NCBI GenBank assembly: GCA_014654705.1
Contig: JACVZY010000104.1
Span: 1-64,000, forward strand
Direction: 5' to 3'
Length of the DNA stretch: 64,000 nt
Source: Ignavibacteria bacterium
GTDB taxonomy: Bacteria; Bacteroidota; Ignavibacteria; Kapaibacteriales; UBA4661
Below are positions 27,127-36,160 of the stretch, piece after piece. A program made the translations under genes and the position numbers. The notes beneath the pieces were generated by a model. It had not been told where the DNA came from. It ran no database searches and worked only from the letters and a program-made list of their open reading frames with translations. The first letter of the stretch is position 1; each line of letters opens with the position of its first letter.

Positions 27127-28026
27127 CTACATTGTTCGGTATTTTTCGGAGATTCGCTCTCTGAATTCTCGTGGAGAAAGCCCTTCAGCGGCTTTGAACT
27201 GTTTTGCAAAATAGGAGGAGTCGAAATACCGAAGCCCGGCGGCGATTTCGGAAACAGGGAGGTCGGTAAAAGTGAGCAACCGCTTGGCTTCAAGGAGAAT
27301 GCGGTCGCGGATAATCTCAGTTGTAGTTTTGTCCGTCACAGACTTGACGATGTGATTGAGGTGATGCTGCGTAATAGCGAGTTTGTCGGCATATTCGCCT
27401 GCCGTTAAACCCTCGTGGAAGTGCGCATCCAGAAGATTCTTGAAGGTTTTGTAGAGAATAATGCTGCGCTTAGAAATGGCTTCTTGGTGCTGTGCGCGCC
27501 GCTCGGCGTCCACGCATCGTTGGATTTGTCCCAAAACGACGTGCAGAAGCGCTTGAGCAATGGTGGGTGAGTAGTCAGCACGGCTTCGTTCAGCGAAGAG
27601 GAGGTCTATTGTATGTTGTATTTCGTGGTATTGCTCTGCATCAGGCTTCAGGTAGGGTTTCGTGTAGAAATTATCCAAAAAACTCAGGGTAAAAAGGGCT
27701 TCTTTATTGTGGTGGTGAAAAAGAAAAAAATCTTCGGTAAACATGATGCTGCCGCCCTTGATGTGCTGCCATTCCTCGAAATGGTGCAGTTGTCCGGGAG
27801 AGATAAAGTACAGCGTGTTCGGCTCAATCGGATACTCCTTGTAGTCAATGACGTGCGAACTCACACCTTCGGACATCCATAAAATTTCGTAAAACGAGTG
27901 TTTGTGAGGATCTTCAATATCCGGCTCTTCCATTTCCTCAAAGCGCGTAATTTCAAACGTGGTAGGATTCAGAGGCTCATTGATAAAATGTCCGATGGTG
28001 TAAAACGGGAAAAGGCTTGTTCGCAT
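27127..28026 (-). CDS. AraC-family transcriptional regulator (cupin sensor)
   Basis: The 299-residue protein has an N-terminal AraC-binding cupin (HKHSFYEILWMSEGVSSHVI and TLYFISPGQLHHFEEW, which carries the cupin His/Glu positions) and a C-terminal double-HTH domain (YADKLAITQHHLNHIVKSVT, then LPVSEIAAGLRYFDSSYFAK and GLSPREFRERI). It would bind a small ligand and activate transcription. Directly downstream on the same strand is an SDR gene at 26154. The N-terminal Met at 28026 fits the family. This gene is independent of the DUF6597-type AraC gene at 5429. Confidence 0.92.
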   Translation of the reverse strand: MRTSLFPFYTIGHFINEPLNPTTFEITRFEEMEEPDIEDPHKHSFYEILWMSEGVSSHVIDYKEYPIEPNTLYFISPGQLHHFEEWQHIKGGSIMFTEDFFLFHHHNKEALFTLSFLDNFYTKPYLKPDAEQYHEIQHTIDLLFAERSRADYSPTIAQALLHVVLGQIQRCVDAERRAQHQEAISKRSIILYKTFKNLLDAHFHEGLTAGEYADKLAITQHHLNHIVKSVTDKTTTEIIRDRILLEAKRLLTFTDLPVSEIAAGLRYFDSSYFAKQFKAAEGLSPREFRERISEKYRTM

Positions 28027-28081
28027 GGCGCTCGTACAGGAAAAGTGTGATAAAATAGTCGTGCACGGGGGGATGTTGCCT

Positions 28082-28771
28082 TTACTTCTTCCAGCACTTC
28101 ACACGAACATACGGAATGTTTTTGCGCAGGGAAAAATCCTCTTGATCAGTTCGTTGTATAAGCCCCCAGGACGCATCATCAGGACACTCTTCAAAGTCAA
28201 ACACATCGTGCTGCCTGAGCGTTTCGCGCTGATAGGCGTCCACATCCGGCACATCGGTCATCAGGTAGAACGTACCTTCGGGCTTGAGCACACGCGCACA
28301 TTCGTCCAGAAATGCAGGCGTGAAGGCACGACGATAATGATGCCGCTTTTTGAACCACGGGTCGGGGAAGAAGTAAAAAATCTTTTCCACGGAAGCATCG
28401 GTAATAAAGGGCAAACCATTGGCGACGCTGTACCAGAGCGTTTCGGCATTCCCCAGCACACCGTGCGGGCGTTCACCCTGAATGACGCTCCGAATCCAGT
28501 TTGCCGCATACTCGCGCACTTCTAAGCCCAGAATATTCTTCTTCGGCTCTGCAAGTGCCGTTTCAAGTAGGAAACGTCCCATGCCGCAGCCAATATCAAG
28601 GTACTGCGGCGCTTGTGCATTCAAAAAATGCTCGTTCCACGCAATGCTTGGAATCAAGGGCGGATAATACTCCAAATCAATCCGAATGCGGTCTTTCGGT
28701 AGGTATTGATTAGGGCTGACGTGCCGACGGGAGCGGGGTTTGGGGTATTTGGTGAAGTCAATGGTGGTCAT
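28082..28771 (-). CDS. trmB: tRNA (guanine-N7-)-methyltransferase
   Basis: The 229-residue enzyme methylates N7 of guanosine 46 in the variable loop of tRNAs using S-adenosylmethionine. The SAM-binding motif is YLDIGCGMGRFLLETA, followed by ILGLEVREYAANW. The family signature FYFFPDPWFKKRHHYRR is complete, and the C-terminal part has LMTDVPDVDAYQRETL. ATG 28771 is chosen; the frame extends to 28882, but those residues are not family-like. It lies upstream of the AraC gene on the same strand with a 55-nt gap. Confidence 0.95.
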   Translation of the reverse strand: MTTIDFTKYPKPRSRRHVSPNQYLPKDRIRIDLEYYPPLIPSIAWNEHFLNAQAPQYLDIGCGMGRFLLETALAEPKKNILGLEVREYAANWIRSVIQGERPHGVLGNAETLWYSVANGLPFITDASVEKIFYFFPDPWFKKRHHYRRAFTPAFLDECARVLKPEGTFYLMTDVPDVDAYQRETLRQHDVFDFEECPDDASWGLIQRTDQEDFSLRKNIPYVRVKCWKK

Positions 28772-29361
28772 TGTGGAGTTTGCGTTGTGGTATGGATGCA
28801 GACGGTTTGTATTCTGCTTCAGTGCGAAACACCCCGTCTTTACTATTATTTGGTATAGACCAAATACGAAGGACTTTAGCAAAATAGTAGCTTACAAAGT
28901 TACGAAAAACGCTCTTGACTTATTCCATTGTTGTTGGCAAAAAGCACATACAAGCCTCTTTTTCACACTTTTTTGCAGATAAGTGCATAAACGTCATGGT
29001 GTGCGAAAAATCTGGCACGTAAATTGAATAAATAGAATTTGATATAAAAACCAAATTCGATGCCCGCACCCTGTCAAAGACCTACACTGCGTTGTAACGG
29101 TTGATGTAATGCGGGGAAGGAGAGACGTACGCTCATTATTGTGTGCGCAGTGCGCCTATTATTGGGTGAATACTTTCTTCATCAAGCATCATTTTGAAAC
29201 AAGTGTTCTGGAGAGCAAATGCTTTCCGAACAAACGCTTGGCGCTTTGGACGCATCAAACAGTTGCTTGTTTGTCATATAAATTTTGTAACCTAAGTCGT
29301 TGTTTATCAAGTCAATTACCAACAACATTTTCATTCATTGTATTTACTGTATGGAGACGCT
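28772..29361. other. Long divergent intergenic region
   Basis: About 590 bases between trmB (minus) and the leucine-rich-repeat gene (plus). No plausible gene, tRNA or hairpin terminator is visible. Two AT-rich stretches (about 28855-28935 and 29000-29060) are the likely promoter zones, one facing each way; I cannot place boxes to the base. The leader of the LRR gene may be up to about 300 nt long. Confidence 0.5.
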
Positions 29362-30636
29362 ATGATCTACGCACGCTTTCTCCGGTTCGTGAGCAGCGCC
29401 GCGCTGGTGGCGGGGACGCTCGTAATGACCATTCATTACGACGGCTTTGCGCAGCGCAAGCAAAGCTCCAAAGAACTGAGCGCCCGCTTTATCAAACTCG
29501 GTATGTCCTATCGAGAAGGTGGCGACGCTGACAACGCACTATATTTTCTGAACAAGGGACTGAGCCTTGCGCGGCAGACCAAAAGCCGCTACTGGGAAGC
29601 AGCAGCCCACGAGATGATGGGGCTGGTCTATAAAGACCTCCGCGACAAAGACCGCTCAGTTGCCAATCTGCTGACTGCTCGGCGAATATATGACAACATT
29701 ATTCGCACGCCCGGCGGTAGCCAAATAGCCATTGAGCGCGAAATTGAGCAGGCGCAAATGATGGACATGAATCCTCCTCCTGCATTTGCAAACGAAAATC
29801 TTCTTGCACAAGAAGTAGAGGTATTGCGTAATCAAGTGGATTTGCTCAAGACAGAAAACGACGCGCTCCGTGAGGAAATAGCAATGCTGCGTGGCGATGT
29901 TCCCGGCTCAAGCCTTGACCGCATGAACGATGCCCGCAACAATGACATTCGCAATAACGGTCCGTTCAACAGCGCTTTCAACGTCTCGCCCGTCGGGATG
30001 CTGGATGAAGACGCGCTGGAGAATATGCAAGGCGTTACCTCGATTGAGGAGGGGTTGAAAAATCCTGATGCTGTTGTGAAACTGGATTTGCAAAATAATG
30101 GTATGAAGAAACTGCCACCCGAAATTGGTCGCTTCCGCAATTTGCAATACCTGAACGTCAGTCGTAATCAGCTTTCCGAGCTTCCCCGCGAAATCAGTAA
30201 TCTGACCAAACTGCAAGTGCTGAACGCAAGCGGCAATCAAATAGACATTCTTCCGCCTGAACTGAGCCGACTGCAAAGCCTGAAGCAGCTTAATCTGGCA
30301 ACAAATTTGCTCAAGAAATTACCGCCCGAAATTGGTAAACTCACACGACTCGAATTTCTTGATGCAAGCGAAAACCGTCTTTCACAAATTCCGGCTGCGC
30401 TTGGCTTGGCAACGAATCTTCGCACAGTGTATTTACGCACAAACTCGCTTGCTAATCTCCCACTCGAAATTGGTAAACTCAAGCGTCTGCGCGATTTGGA
30501 CATAGACGACAATTTCTTTACCGACGACGAATTGAATAATGTGTACAGCATCTTGCCCGACACCAATGTCATTACGCAGACCCAGCAAGGCGCACAAACA
30601 GGCGGTCAACAGCCTGCAGCCGAAGACCAGCAATAA
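29362..30636 (+). CDS. Leucine-rich-repeat protein with TPR-like and coiled-coil segments
   Basis: The 424-residue product has a signal-peptide-like start (FLRFVSSAALVAGTLVMTI, ending near YDGFAQ). Next are TPR-like helices at about 45-110 (NALYFLNKGLSLARQTKSRY and HEMMGLVYKDL) and a coiled coil at about 150-180 (VEVLRNQVDLLKTENDALRE). Six or seven 23-residue leucine-rich repeats fill about 235-400, each of the form LxxLNLSxNxLxxLPxEIGKL. The LRR surface suggests protein binding outside the cytoplasm. A GGAG ribosome-binding site precedes ATG 29362; the alternative TTG 29338 is unlikely. It leads a run with the barrel gene 58 nt downstream. Confidence 0.8.
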   Translation: MIYARFLRFVSSAALVAGTLVMTIHYDGFAQRKQSSKELSARFIKLGMSYREGGDADNALYFLNKGLSLARQTKSRYWEAAAHEMMGLVYKDLRDKDRSVANLLTARRIYDNIIRTPGGSQIAIEREIEQAQMMDMNPPPAFANENLLAQEVEVLRNQVDLLKTENDALREEIAMLRGDVPGSSLDRMNDARNNDIRNNGPFNSAFNVSPVGMLDEDALENMQGVTSIEEGLKNPDAVVKLDLQNNGMKKLPPEIGRFRNLQYLNVSRNQLSELPREISNLTKLQVLNASGNQIDILPPELSRLQSLKQLNLATNLLKKLPPEIGKLTRLEFLDASENRLSQIPAALGLATNLRTVYLRTNSLANLPLEIGKLKRLRDLDIDDNFFTDDELNNVYSILPDTNVITQTQQGAQTGGQQPAAEDQQ

Positions 30637-30694
30637 AAAAGATAGTAACCAAACAACAAGCAATTATTCAATCAATCACCTCGGAGACGCAGGT

Positions 30695-32302
30695 ATGAAT
30701 CGTTCAGTCTTCTTCTGTATGGCGCTGCTCTGCCTTGCGTCGTACACTTCGTGGAGCCAACAGCAGCAACGCCGACCACCCACGACAACCAACAGAACTA
30801 CCAATAATCGCACAACAACAGCACGTCCGGCAACCACACAGCAAGCTGCGCCCGCACCTGCTGTGGCAAATGACCCGCCACAAGGCACAACACGTATCAA
30901 TACAGCACAGACGCGCCCCGCAACGACCAATCGTCCGGGAGCGCCTCGCACCAATGCGACTGCTGCACGACCTGTCGTGACCGCGCCACGTCCGGTGGCA
31001 CGCCCAACGCAGCCACCAATTGACTACTGCACACTCTGCATCAGCACCCTTGCCTCGATTGAGCATCCGCTCCAAGTCGGTTCGCTGGCACGCCACGCGG
31101 CACTTGGCGGTGGAGGTTACGGTATGGGCGGAGATATTCGCACCTACGCGGCGAATCCCTTTATTGTGGATTCGTACTCGCTTACCATCAATCCCGCGTA
31201 CGCAGACCGCTTCCGCAATAGCATTTTCGTTAATGCAGGTTCGGTGGCAGGCTCTAGCTCGCAGCCACTCAGTAACTTTGGCGGACCTTTTATCGGTGCA
31301 ATTTTCGACATCAGCCCCCGCGTTACTGTTGGCGGTATGGTTTCGTTTGAATCATTTCCGGGTATAACGGCAGTGAATACCGACGTTGTAAATGCTATTG
31401 CTCTCAGTAGTATTCTGGGGCTGGCAAGCCAGTATCCGGGCGGTATTGCGGCGCTCCCAGGCTTCACACAGCTCAAGGCACGCAATAACGGACAATTACA
31501 AGTAACCTATAATACCGGTGATGGCAAAGGTGGCGGTGTGGTAATGGGAGCAGGCGTTTCCTTCACAACGACATCACTTGCGCCACTGGCAAATGCACCT
31601 CGCTCGCAGCCAACGGCAAATATCACACAAATTGGCTTCAATGCCGGTGTGCTTATTACCACCGGCACTCAGTCCATGTTGGACTTGTCGGCGACAATCT
31701 TACTGCCTCGTGTATCGCTTCCGGTACCGGGTTCGACCAGTGCCTCGTTGAGTTTTGCTAATACGGTGATTGGTGTTAATGCACGGTATATCGCACGAAT
31801 TTCGCGTCAATTTACGCTTATTCCGATGGCAAACATCTACAACATCCAAAGTGCTTCGCCGTATTTTGGTAATGTTACCAGTGTTGATGTTGGCATGGGC
31901 TTTAACTATGCCGTTGGTCCACTCTTTTTTGTGGGTGGTCTGAGCTTATCGAATAATAGTGGCGGCAATCTGCCGAGTCAAAGCGTCCCGGGTGCATCAT
32001 CGGTTTCTTCGGAACTGATTCTGCCCAGATGGAATATCGGTGTTGAGTATTCCGTTATTGACTGGCTGCGCCTTCGCGCTGGTTATGCCGGATATAGTTC
32101 TTCTGCACGGAGTAACGATGTTGTCTATCCGTCCTACTTTGGATATGCGCTTTCAGAAGGCGTATCGCTTGGTTTCGGATTAGTCTTTGGTGGCTTTACG
32201 TTAGATGTAACGACCGACACCCGCATTTTGCGGCAAGGCTTGGGAAATATCGGTAGTGGTCAGCCCACATTTGGTTTTGTCTCGGCGAATTTCCGCTTCT
32301 AA
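30695..32302 (+). CDS. Outer-membrane barrel protein with Thr/Pro-rich N-terminal stalk
   Basis: The 535-residue product has a signal peptide (FFCMALLCLASYTSWSQ). It is followed by about 100 low-complexity residues rich in Thr, Arg, Pro, Asn and Ala, an IDYCTLC motif, and then about 400 residues of beta-strand-rich sequence (DSYSLTINPAYADRFRNSIF, FIGAIFDISPRVTVGGMVSF) ending in FGFVSANFRF. The terminal Phe and alternating strands indicate an outer-membrane barrel, possibly of a FadL/PorV-like or OmpP1-like kind, but I cannot name the family. The start ATG 30695 has GGAG 9-12 nt upstream. It lies between the LRR protein and the nine-repeat T9SS cargo, which suggests a shared surface role. Confidence 0.72.
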   Translation: MNRSVFFCMALLCLASYTSWSQQQQRRPPTTTNRTTNNRTTTARPATTQQAAPAPAVANDPPQGTTRINTAQTRPATTNRPGAPRTNATAARPVVTAPRPVARPTQPPIDYCTLCISTLASIEHPLQVGSLARHAALGGGGYGMGGDIRTYAANPFIVDSYSLTINPAYADRFRNSIFVNAGSVAGSSSQPLSNFGGPFIGAIFDISPRVTVGGMVSFESFPGITAVNTDVVNAIALSSILGLASQYPGGIAALPGFTQLKARNNGQLQVTYNTGDGKGGGVVMGAGVSFTTTSLAPLANAPRSQPTANITQIGFNAGVLITTGTQSMLDLSATILLPRVSLPVPGSTSASLSFANTVIGVNARYIARISRQFTLIPMANIYNIQSASPYFGNVTSVDVGMGFNYAVGPLFFVGGLSLSNNSGGNLPSQSVPGASSVSSELILPRWNIGVEYSVIDWLRLRAGYAGYSSSARSNDVVYPSYFGYALSEGVSLGFGLVFGGFTLDVTTDTRILRQGLGNIGSGQPTFGFVSANFRF

Positions 32303-32618
32303 GAAAAGAGCACTCAACCGCTTGAGACAGTTTAGAATACAATCTATCCTTAAGGAATGTCGAAAACACATCTGTTGACGACATTCCTTTCGGTGCTTGA
32401 CTGAATGTTTTTCGTAACCGATTTCGGTGAAATGAATATAGATAGTCTTCTGAAGCGGAGATAATCTTTCTTCATTCGTTCAATCCGAAGCCTCCGCATT
32501 CCTTTGCACACGGCGACCCGAACCCGTTACTATTTCTCTCTTGAATATCTCAACAAACCAACTGTTTGTCATGGTACTATTCATCCTATTACTGCTCATT
32601 TTTTAAGGAAACTCCTCT
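32303..32618. other. Intergenic region with hairpin
   Basis: These 316 bases hold a hairpin (32352-32389) described separately and otherwise nothing recognisable. An AAGGA ribosome-binding site precedes the start of the next gene at 32619. A promoter for that gene is probably between 32400 and 32590 but I cannot place it. Confidence 0.5.
32352..32389 (+). terminator. Putative terminator hairpin
   Basis: An 11-bp perfect stem (AAGGAATGTCG with CGACATTCCTT), 16-nt loop, followed by only a weak T-stretch (TTCGGT). It lies 50 nt after the barrel gene. The weak tail makes it a less certain terminator. Confidence 0.5.
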
Positions 32619-35600
32619 ATGCGAATCAATGTCTTTGAGGAAAAACCTCATGCAGAGGGAAAACCTCATCTCTATCGCCCACATCGGAATGCCGGCAGCA
32701 CTGGTCAGCTTCTTAGAACAGCACTGCTGATGGCAATCTTGTGGGCTGTCTTGCTGTTTTTTGCGCTCGGCAGACTTTCGGCGCAGCAGTTGAGCATTAC
32801 GCAGCTCGGCGACCAAACAACGCCTCTGAATACACCTATCTCGGTGCAGCTTACCATTGCCGATGTGAACCCCGGTTCGGTGGCGCTGTTGGGGCTGTCC
32901 GATAACCAAAGTCTGATTTCGGATAATAACATTGTCGTCGCGCAAGGCACGACATCTCGTCAGATGACCATTACCCCAACGACGGGGCAAAGCGGCACGA
33001 CGCAAATCACTATCATCGGCACGAACGCGATGGGACAAAATACGTCCATGAGCTTTCGTATTACGGTCGGTGGTGCGAGTTTTGGTCCGACTATCAGTCC
33101 GATTTCGCCCGTAACAACACCAGCAAATACACCTTTGAATGTCCCCTTCACGATTACCGACGCCAGTCCGGGAACGGTTACGGTCGTAACAAGTATTGAT
33201 AACACCATTCTTGTTGCGCCCAATGCCTTGGTTGTCAGTGGTTTCGGTTCTTCGCGCTCGCTTGCCATTACGCCCAATGCGGGGCAGTTTGGGTCGGCGG
33301 TTATCACAATTGTAGCGACCAACCAAAGCGGCTTCTCGGCACGAACGTCTTTCACGCTTACTGTTACTGAGCCACCACCGGCTCAAGCGCCGACGATAAC
33401 TGTCGTGCCTGACCTTGCTACAGCGGTCGGCGTGTCGGTCTCGGCATTGTTCAATGTCTTCGACCAAAGCGGCGCTCAGAATGTCAATGTCTTCGCTAAT
33501 TCATCGAATCCGAGTTTGCTGCCGGACGCGAATATCGCTATTACCGGCACTGCGTCCTCACGGCAAATTACCTTGCGTCCGGTGGCGAATGTAAAAGGAC
33601 GGGCAACGGTATTCCTCCGAGCGTTGAATCCGTCAGGGCTGGGGGCAAACGCTGCTTTTACGCTCTACGTCGCTGCTATCAATGACCCGCCTGTGGTTGA
33701 AGGGCTGCGTGATACAGTTTTGCCACAAAATACGATAGTTACAATTCCTTTTCGGGTATTCGACGCGAACCCGAATATGCTGTTTATTACGCCAACCTCT
33801 GCAAACCCTGATGTGGTACCGAATGCAAACATTAGCATCGGCGGAACCGGCATTAACCGTACGCTGACCTTCACGCCCGCACAAAATCGTTTTGGTGAGG
33901 TGGCTATCAATGTCGGGGTACGGAATCAAAATAACATTCTGACCTTTGGGCTTTTGAGAGCCACGTTTGTTGCGCCACCACGTGTGGGGCAGATACCGCC
34001 GCTTACAACGCCCATCAATACGTCTGTTCGGGCTTCCTTCACGCTGGAGGATATCAATACTTCCACACTGAGATTTGCATTCTCATCATCGAATCCGGGG
34101 CTTATTCCCACGAGTAACATCGCTGTTAGTCAGCAAGGAACAGAAGGGCGCTCGCTCACAATCACCCCTGCGCCGAACCAAATCGGTACGGCGACGATTA
34201 CCATGACCGTAACAAATCAAAATGGGCTTTCGACGGTAATAAGTTTTCCTGTTACGGTCTTTCAAAACCAGACACCGCCAAGCATCAGCAGCATTGCGGG
34301 AGTTTCTACCGCACGAAATGTGCCTGTGGCAACGATGTTCACGGTGAGCGATGCGGATGTGAACAACCTGCGTTTTTCAATTGCGTCGTCGAACCCGAAC
34401 GTGTTTCCGTCGAACAATATCATTGTGAGCGGTTCCGGCACAACGCGCATCATCACGCTTGCGCCCGCACCGAACCAGATTGGCACATCACTTATCACCA
34501 TTACGGTTACGAATGCAGCTGGACTGAGCGCCTCGACAAGTTTTGCCGCAAGCGTTATTCCACCGCCGTCTACCCCGACACTGCGAGCGATTATCAACCT
34601 CACGACCCCGCGCAACACGCCTATTTCCTTGCAGTTTGTGGCGAGCGACGAAAACCTTGCCACGCTTCAGCTTTCGGCTTCGTCGTCTAATCAAACGCTG
34701 TTCCCGAATGGTAATCTTGCGCTTTTCGGCGCAGGAACTCTTCGTACAATCACGATGACTCCGGCTTTTAATCAGCTTGGCGTGTCCACGATTACCATTG
34801 TCGCCGTGAATCAGCAAGGGCAAAGCACCACGCTGGATTTCACCGTTACTGTCACGCCGCCGCTTTTGCCGCCTGTCGTTGCGCCCATCGGTAACATTAT
34901 CATTGGTCAAAACCAAGTCGCCACGCGGCAACTGAATGTGAACGACCCGTTTGATATCACATCATTGCGTTTTGCATTCGAGTCCACCAACCCAACGCTT
35001 CAGCCCACGAGCGGGCTGCAAGTAGCAGGTGGCGGCACGGCGCGAACGCTCACCGTTGCGCCCGCGCTGAACCAATCAGGCTCAAGCGACATTACGCTCA
35101 CCGTAACGAACCAACAAGGACTCAGTGCAAACACAAGTTTCCGCCTGACGGTGATTCCGCCGCCATCGGCATCGGAATTTTTCCCGCCAAGCCTTGTAAC
35201 GCGCCCTGAGACCAGCACCTCGTCCGTTATCACCATCAACGACGGGAGCGGCTTTCCGCTTACGTTCTCTATCCAAAGTTCCAACGAAAATCTTGTCCCT
35301 GTGGGTAATGTGCGCATAGAAGACATCGGCAACAGCCAATACCGCATCATCGCTACGCCTCTTGCGGGGCGCACAGGGCGGGCACGCATAACAGTTACCA
35401 TCTCGAACGGCTATTCGTCGGTCGTGCGGGTGCTGGATGTGGAAGTGATAGCGCCGCTTGTGATTCCGACCATTCCGTTCTTGATAGCGCCGCCCAACGG
35501 TTCGACGGGCTTGCAGCCGAATAGCATCCGCTTTTTGTGGTCGAGTGTGCCGGGTGCGTTTCTCTATCAGGTGCAAGTGGCAAACGATTCGCTCTTCGAC

Positions 35601-36089
35601 CTCATCTACCTCAATAACGACCAGCTAACCGACACAACATGGCTTGTAACGGACTTCGGCGTGAACCGTCAGTATTTCTGGCGTGTTCGGGCGCGGTTTG
35701 GCTTGACCAATGGCGGTTGGTCGGAAACGTGGACATTCACAACGGGGCGCGTTCGCCAGGGTGGATTGCTGACAAGCGGCGAAAGTTTGTTGACAAGAAA
35801 CGCAAGCAATAGTACCGGCGGCATCAGCACCACACGGCTTTTGGCAAATATCCCGAACCCCTTCAGCGAGGGTACGCGCATCGAATACGAACTCACGGAA
35901 GAAACGCCTGTCCGACTTGAAATCACTGATGCTCTGGGCAAAACTGTGGCGGAACTGGTGAGCGCCGTACAATCGAAAGGCGCATACAGTCTGGAGTTCC
36001 AAGCGAAGAATTTGGCAAGTGGTGTGTATTGGTGCGTCCTGCATACGCCACGCGAGGTGTTTCGGCAGAAGATGGTTGTGCAGAAGTAA
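32619..36089 (+). CDS. Large surface protein with nine Ig-like repeats and T9SS sorting domain
   Basis: The 1156-residue product has an extended N-terminus (33 polar residues) before the signal helix LLMAILWAVLLFFALGRLSA. Nine tandem repeats of about 95 residues follow (roughly 57-935). Each has TPxNTP near its start, an SSNPxLxPxxNI middle, an R-x-L-T-I-TPAxNQxG strand and ITVTNQxGLS near its end. A fibronectin/sugar-binding-like domain (about 945-1040, FLIAPPNGSTGLQPNSIRFL and YFWRVRARFG) and a T9SS type A sorting domain (about 1073-1156, LANIPNPFSEGTRIEYEL and LASGVYWCVL) end the chain. It should be exported by the Por system as an adhesin or surface fibre; no enzyme is present. The start has an AAGGA site 9-13 nt upstream. 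Followed by a strong terminator. Confidence 0.88.
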   Translation: MRINVFEEKPHAEGKPHLYRPHRNAGSTGQLLRTALLMAILWAVLLFFALGRLSAQQLSITQLGDQTTPLNTPISVQLTIADVNPGSVALLGLSDNQSLISDNNIVVAQGTTSRQMTITPTTGQSGTTQITIIGTNAMGQNTSMSFRITVGGASFGPTISPISPVTTPANTPLNVPFTITDASPGTVTVVTSIDNTILVAPNALVVSGFGSSRSLAITPNAGQFGSAVITIVATNQSGFSARTSFTLTVTEPPPAQAPTITVVPDLATAVGVSVSALFNVFDQSGAQNVNVFANSSNPSLLPDANIAITGTASSRQITLRPVANVKGRATVFLRALNPSGLGANAAFTLYVAAINDPPVVEGLRDTVLPQNTIVTIPFRVFDANPNMLFITPTSANPDVVPNANISIGGTGINRTLTFTPAQNRFGEVAINVGVRNQNNILTFGLLRATFVAPPRVGQIPPLTTPINTSVRASFTLEDINTSTLRFAFSSSNPGLIPTSNIAVSQQGTEGRSLTITPAPNQIGTATITMTVTNQNGLSTVISFPVTVFQNQTPPSISSIAGVSTARNVPVATMFTVSDADVNNLRFSIASSNPNVFPSNNIIVSGSGTTRIITLAPAPNQIGTSLITITVTNAAGLSASTSFAASVIPPPSTPTLRAIINLTTPRNTPISLQFVASDENLATLQLSASSSNQTLFPNGNLALFGAGTLRTITMTPAFNQLGVSTITIVAVNQQGQSTTLDFTVTVTPPLLPPVVAPIGNIIIGQNQVATRQLNVNDPFDITSLRFAFESTNPTLQPTSGLQVAGGGTARTLTVAPALNQSGSSDITLTVTNQQGLSANTSFRLTVIPPPSASEFFPPSLVTRPETSTSSVITINDGSGFPLTFSIQSSNENLVPVGNVRIEDIGNSQYRIIATPLAGRTGRARITVTISNGYSSVVRVLDVEVIAPLVIPTIPFLIAPPNGSTGLQPNSIRFLWSSVPGAFLYQVQVANDSLFDLIYLNNDQLTDTTWLVTDFGVNRQYFWRVRARFGLTNGGWSETWTFTTGRVRQGGLLTSGESLLTRNASNSTGGISTTRLLANIPNPFSEGTRIEYELTEETPVRLEITDALGKTVAELVSAVQSKGAYSLEFQAKNLASGVYWCVLHTPREVFRQKMVVQK

Positions 36090-36110
36090 AGAGATATTTC
36101 ATCTGTAACG

Positions 36111-36160
36111 AACACTGCCGCTTGAGTCAGAAGGATTCAAGCGGCAGTGTTGTTTTTTTT
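36111..36160 (+). terminator. Strong intrinsic terminator
   Basis: A 15-bp perfect stem (36111-36125 with 36137-36151), 11-nt loop, then a run of eight T. It ends the transcript of the nine-repeat surface gene 21 nt after its stop, and lies at the 3' end of a minus-strand gene remnant. Confidence 0.95.

Noticed and set aside
28772..29361. Possible tRNA or small RNA in the long gap
   Set aside because: I looked for a T-loop (GTTCRA) with matching arms and an acceptor stem and found no convincing cloverleaf.
32589..33467. 292-residue open frame on the minus strand opposite the Ig-repeat gene
   Set aside because: It mirrors the repetitive codon use of the plus-strand gene, has no domain, and is full of Arg/Asn/Asp typical of an antisense shadow.
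32619..36089. CRISPR-like or DNA-level repeats
   Set aside because: The repetition is at the protein level of a coding gene, with varied codons, and has no spacer pattern.
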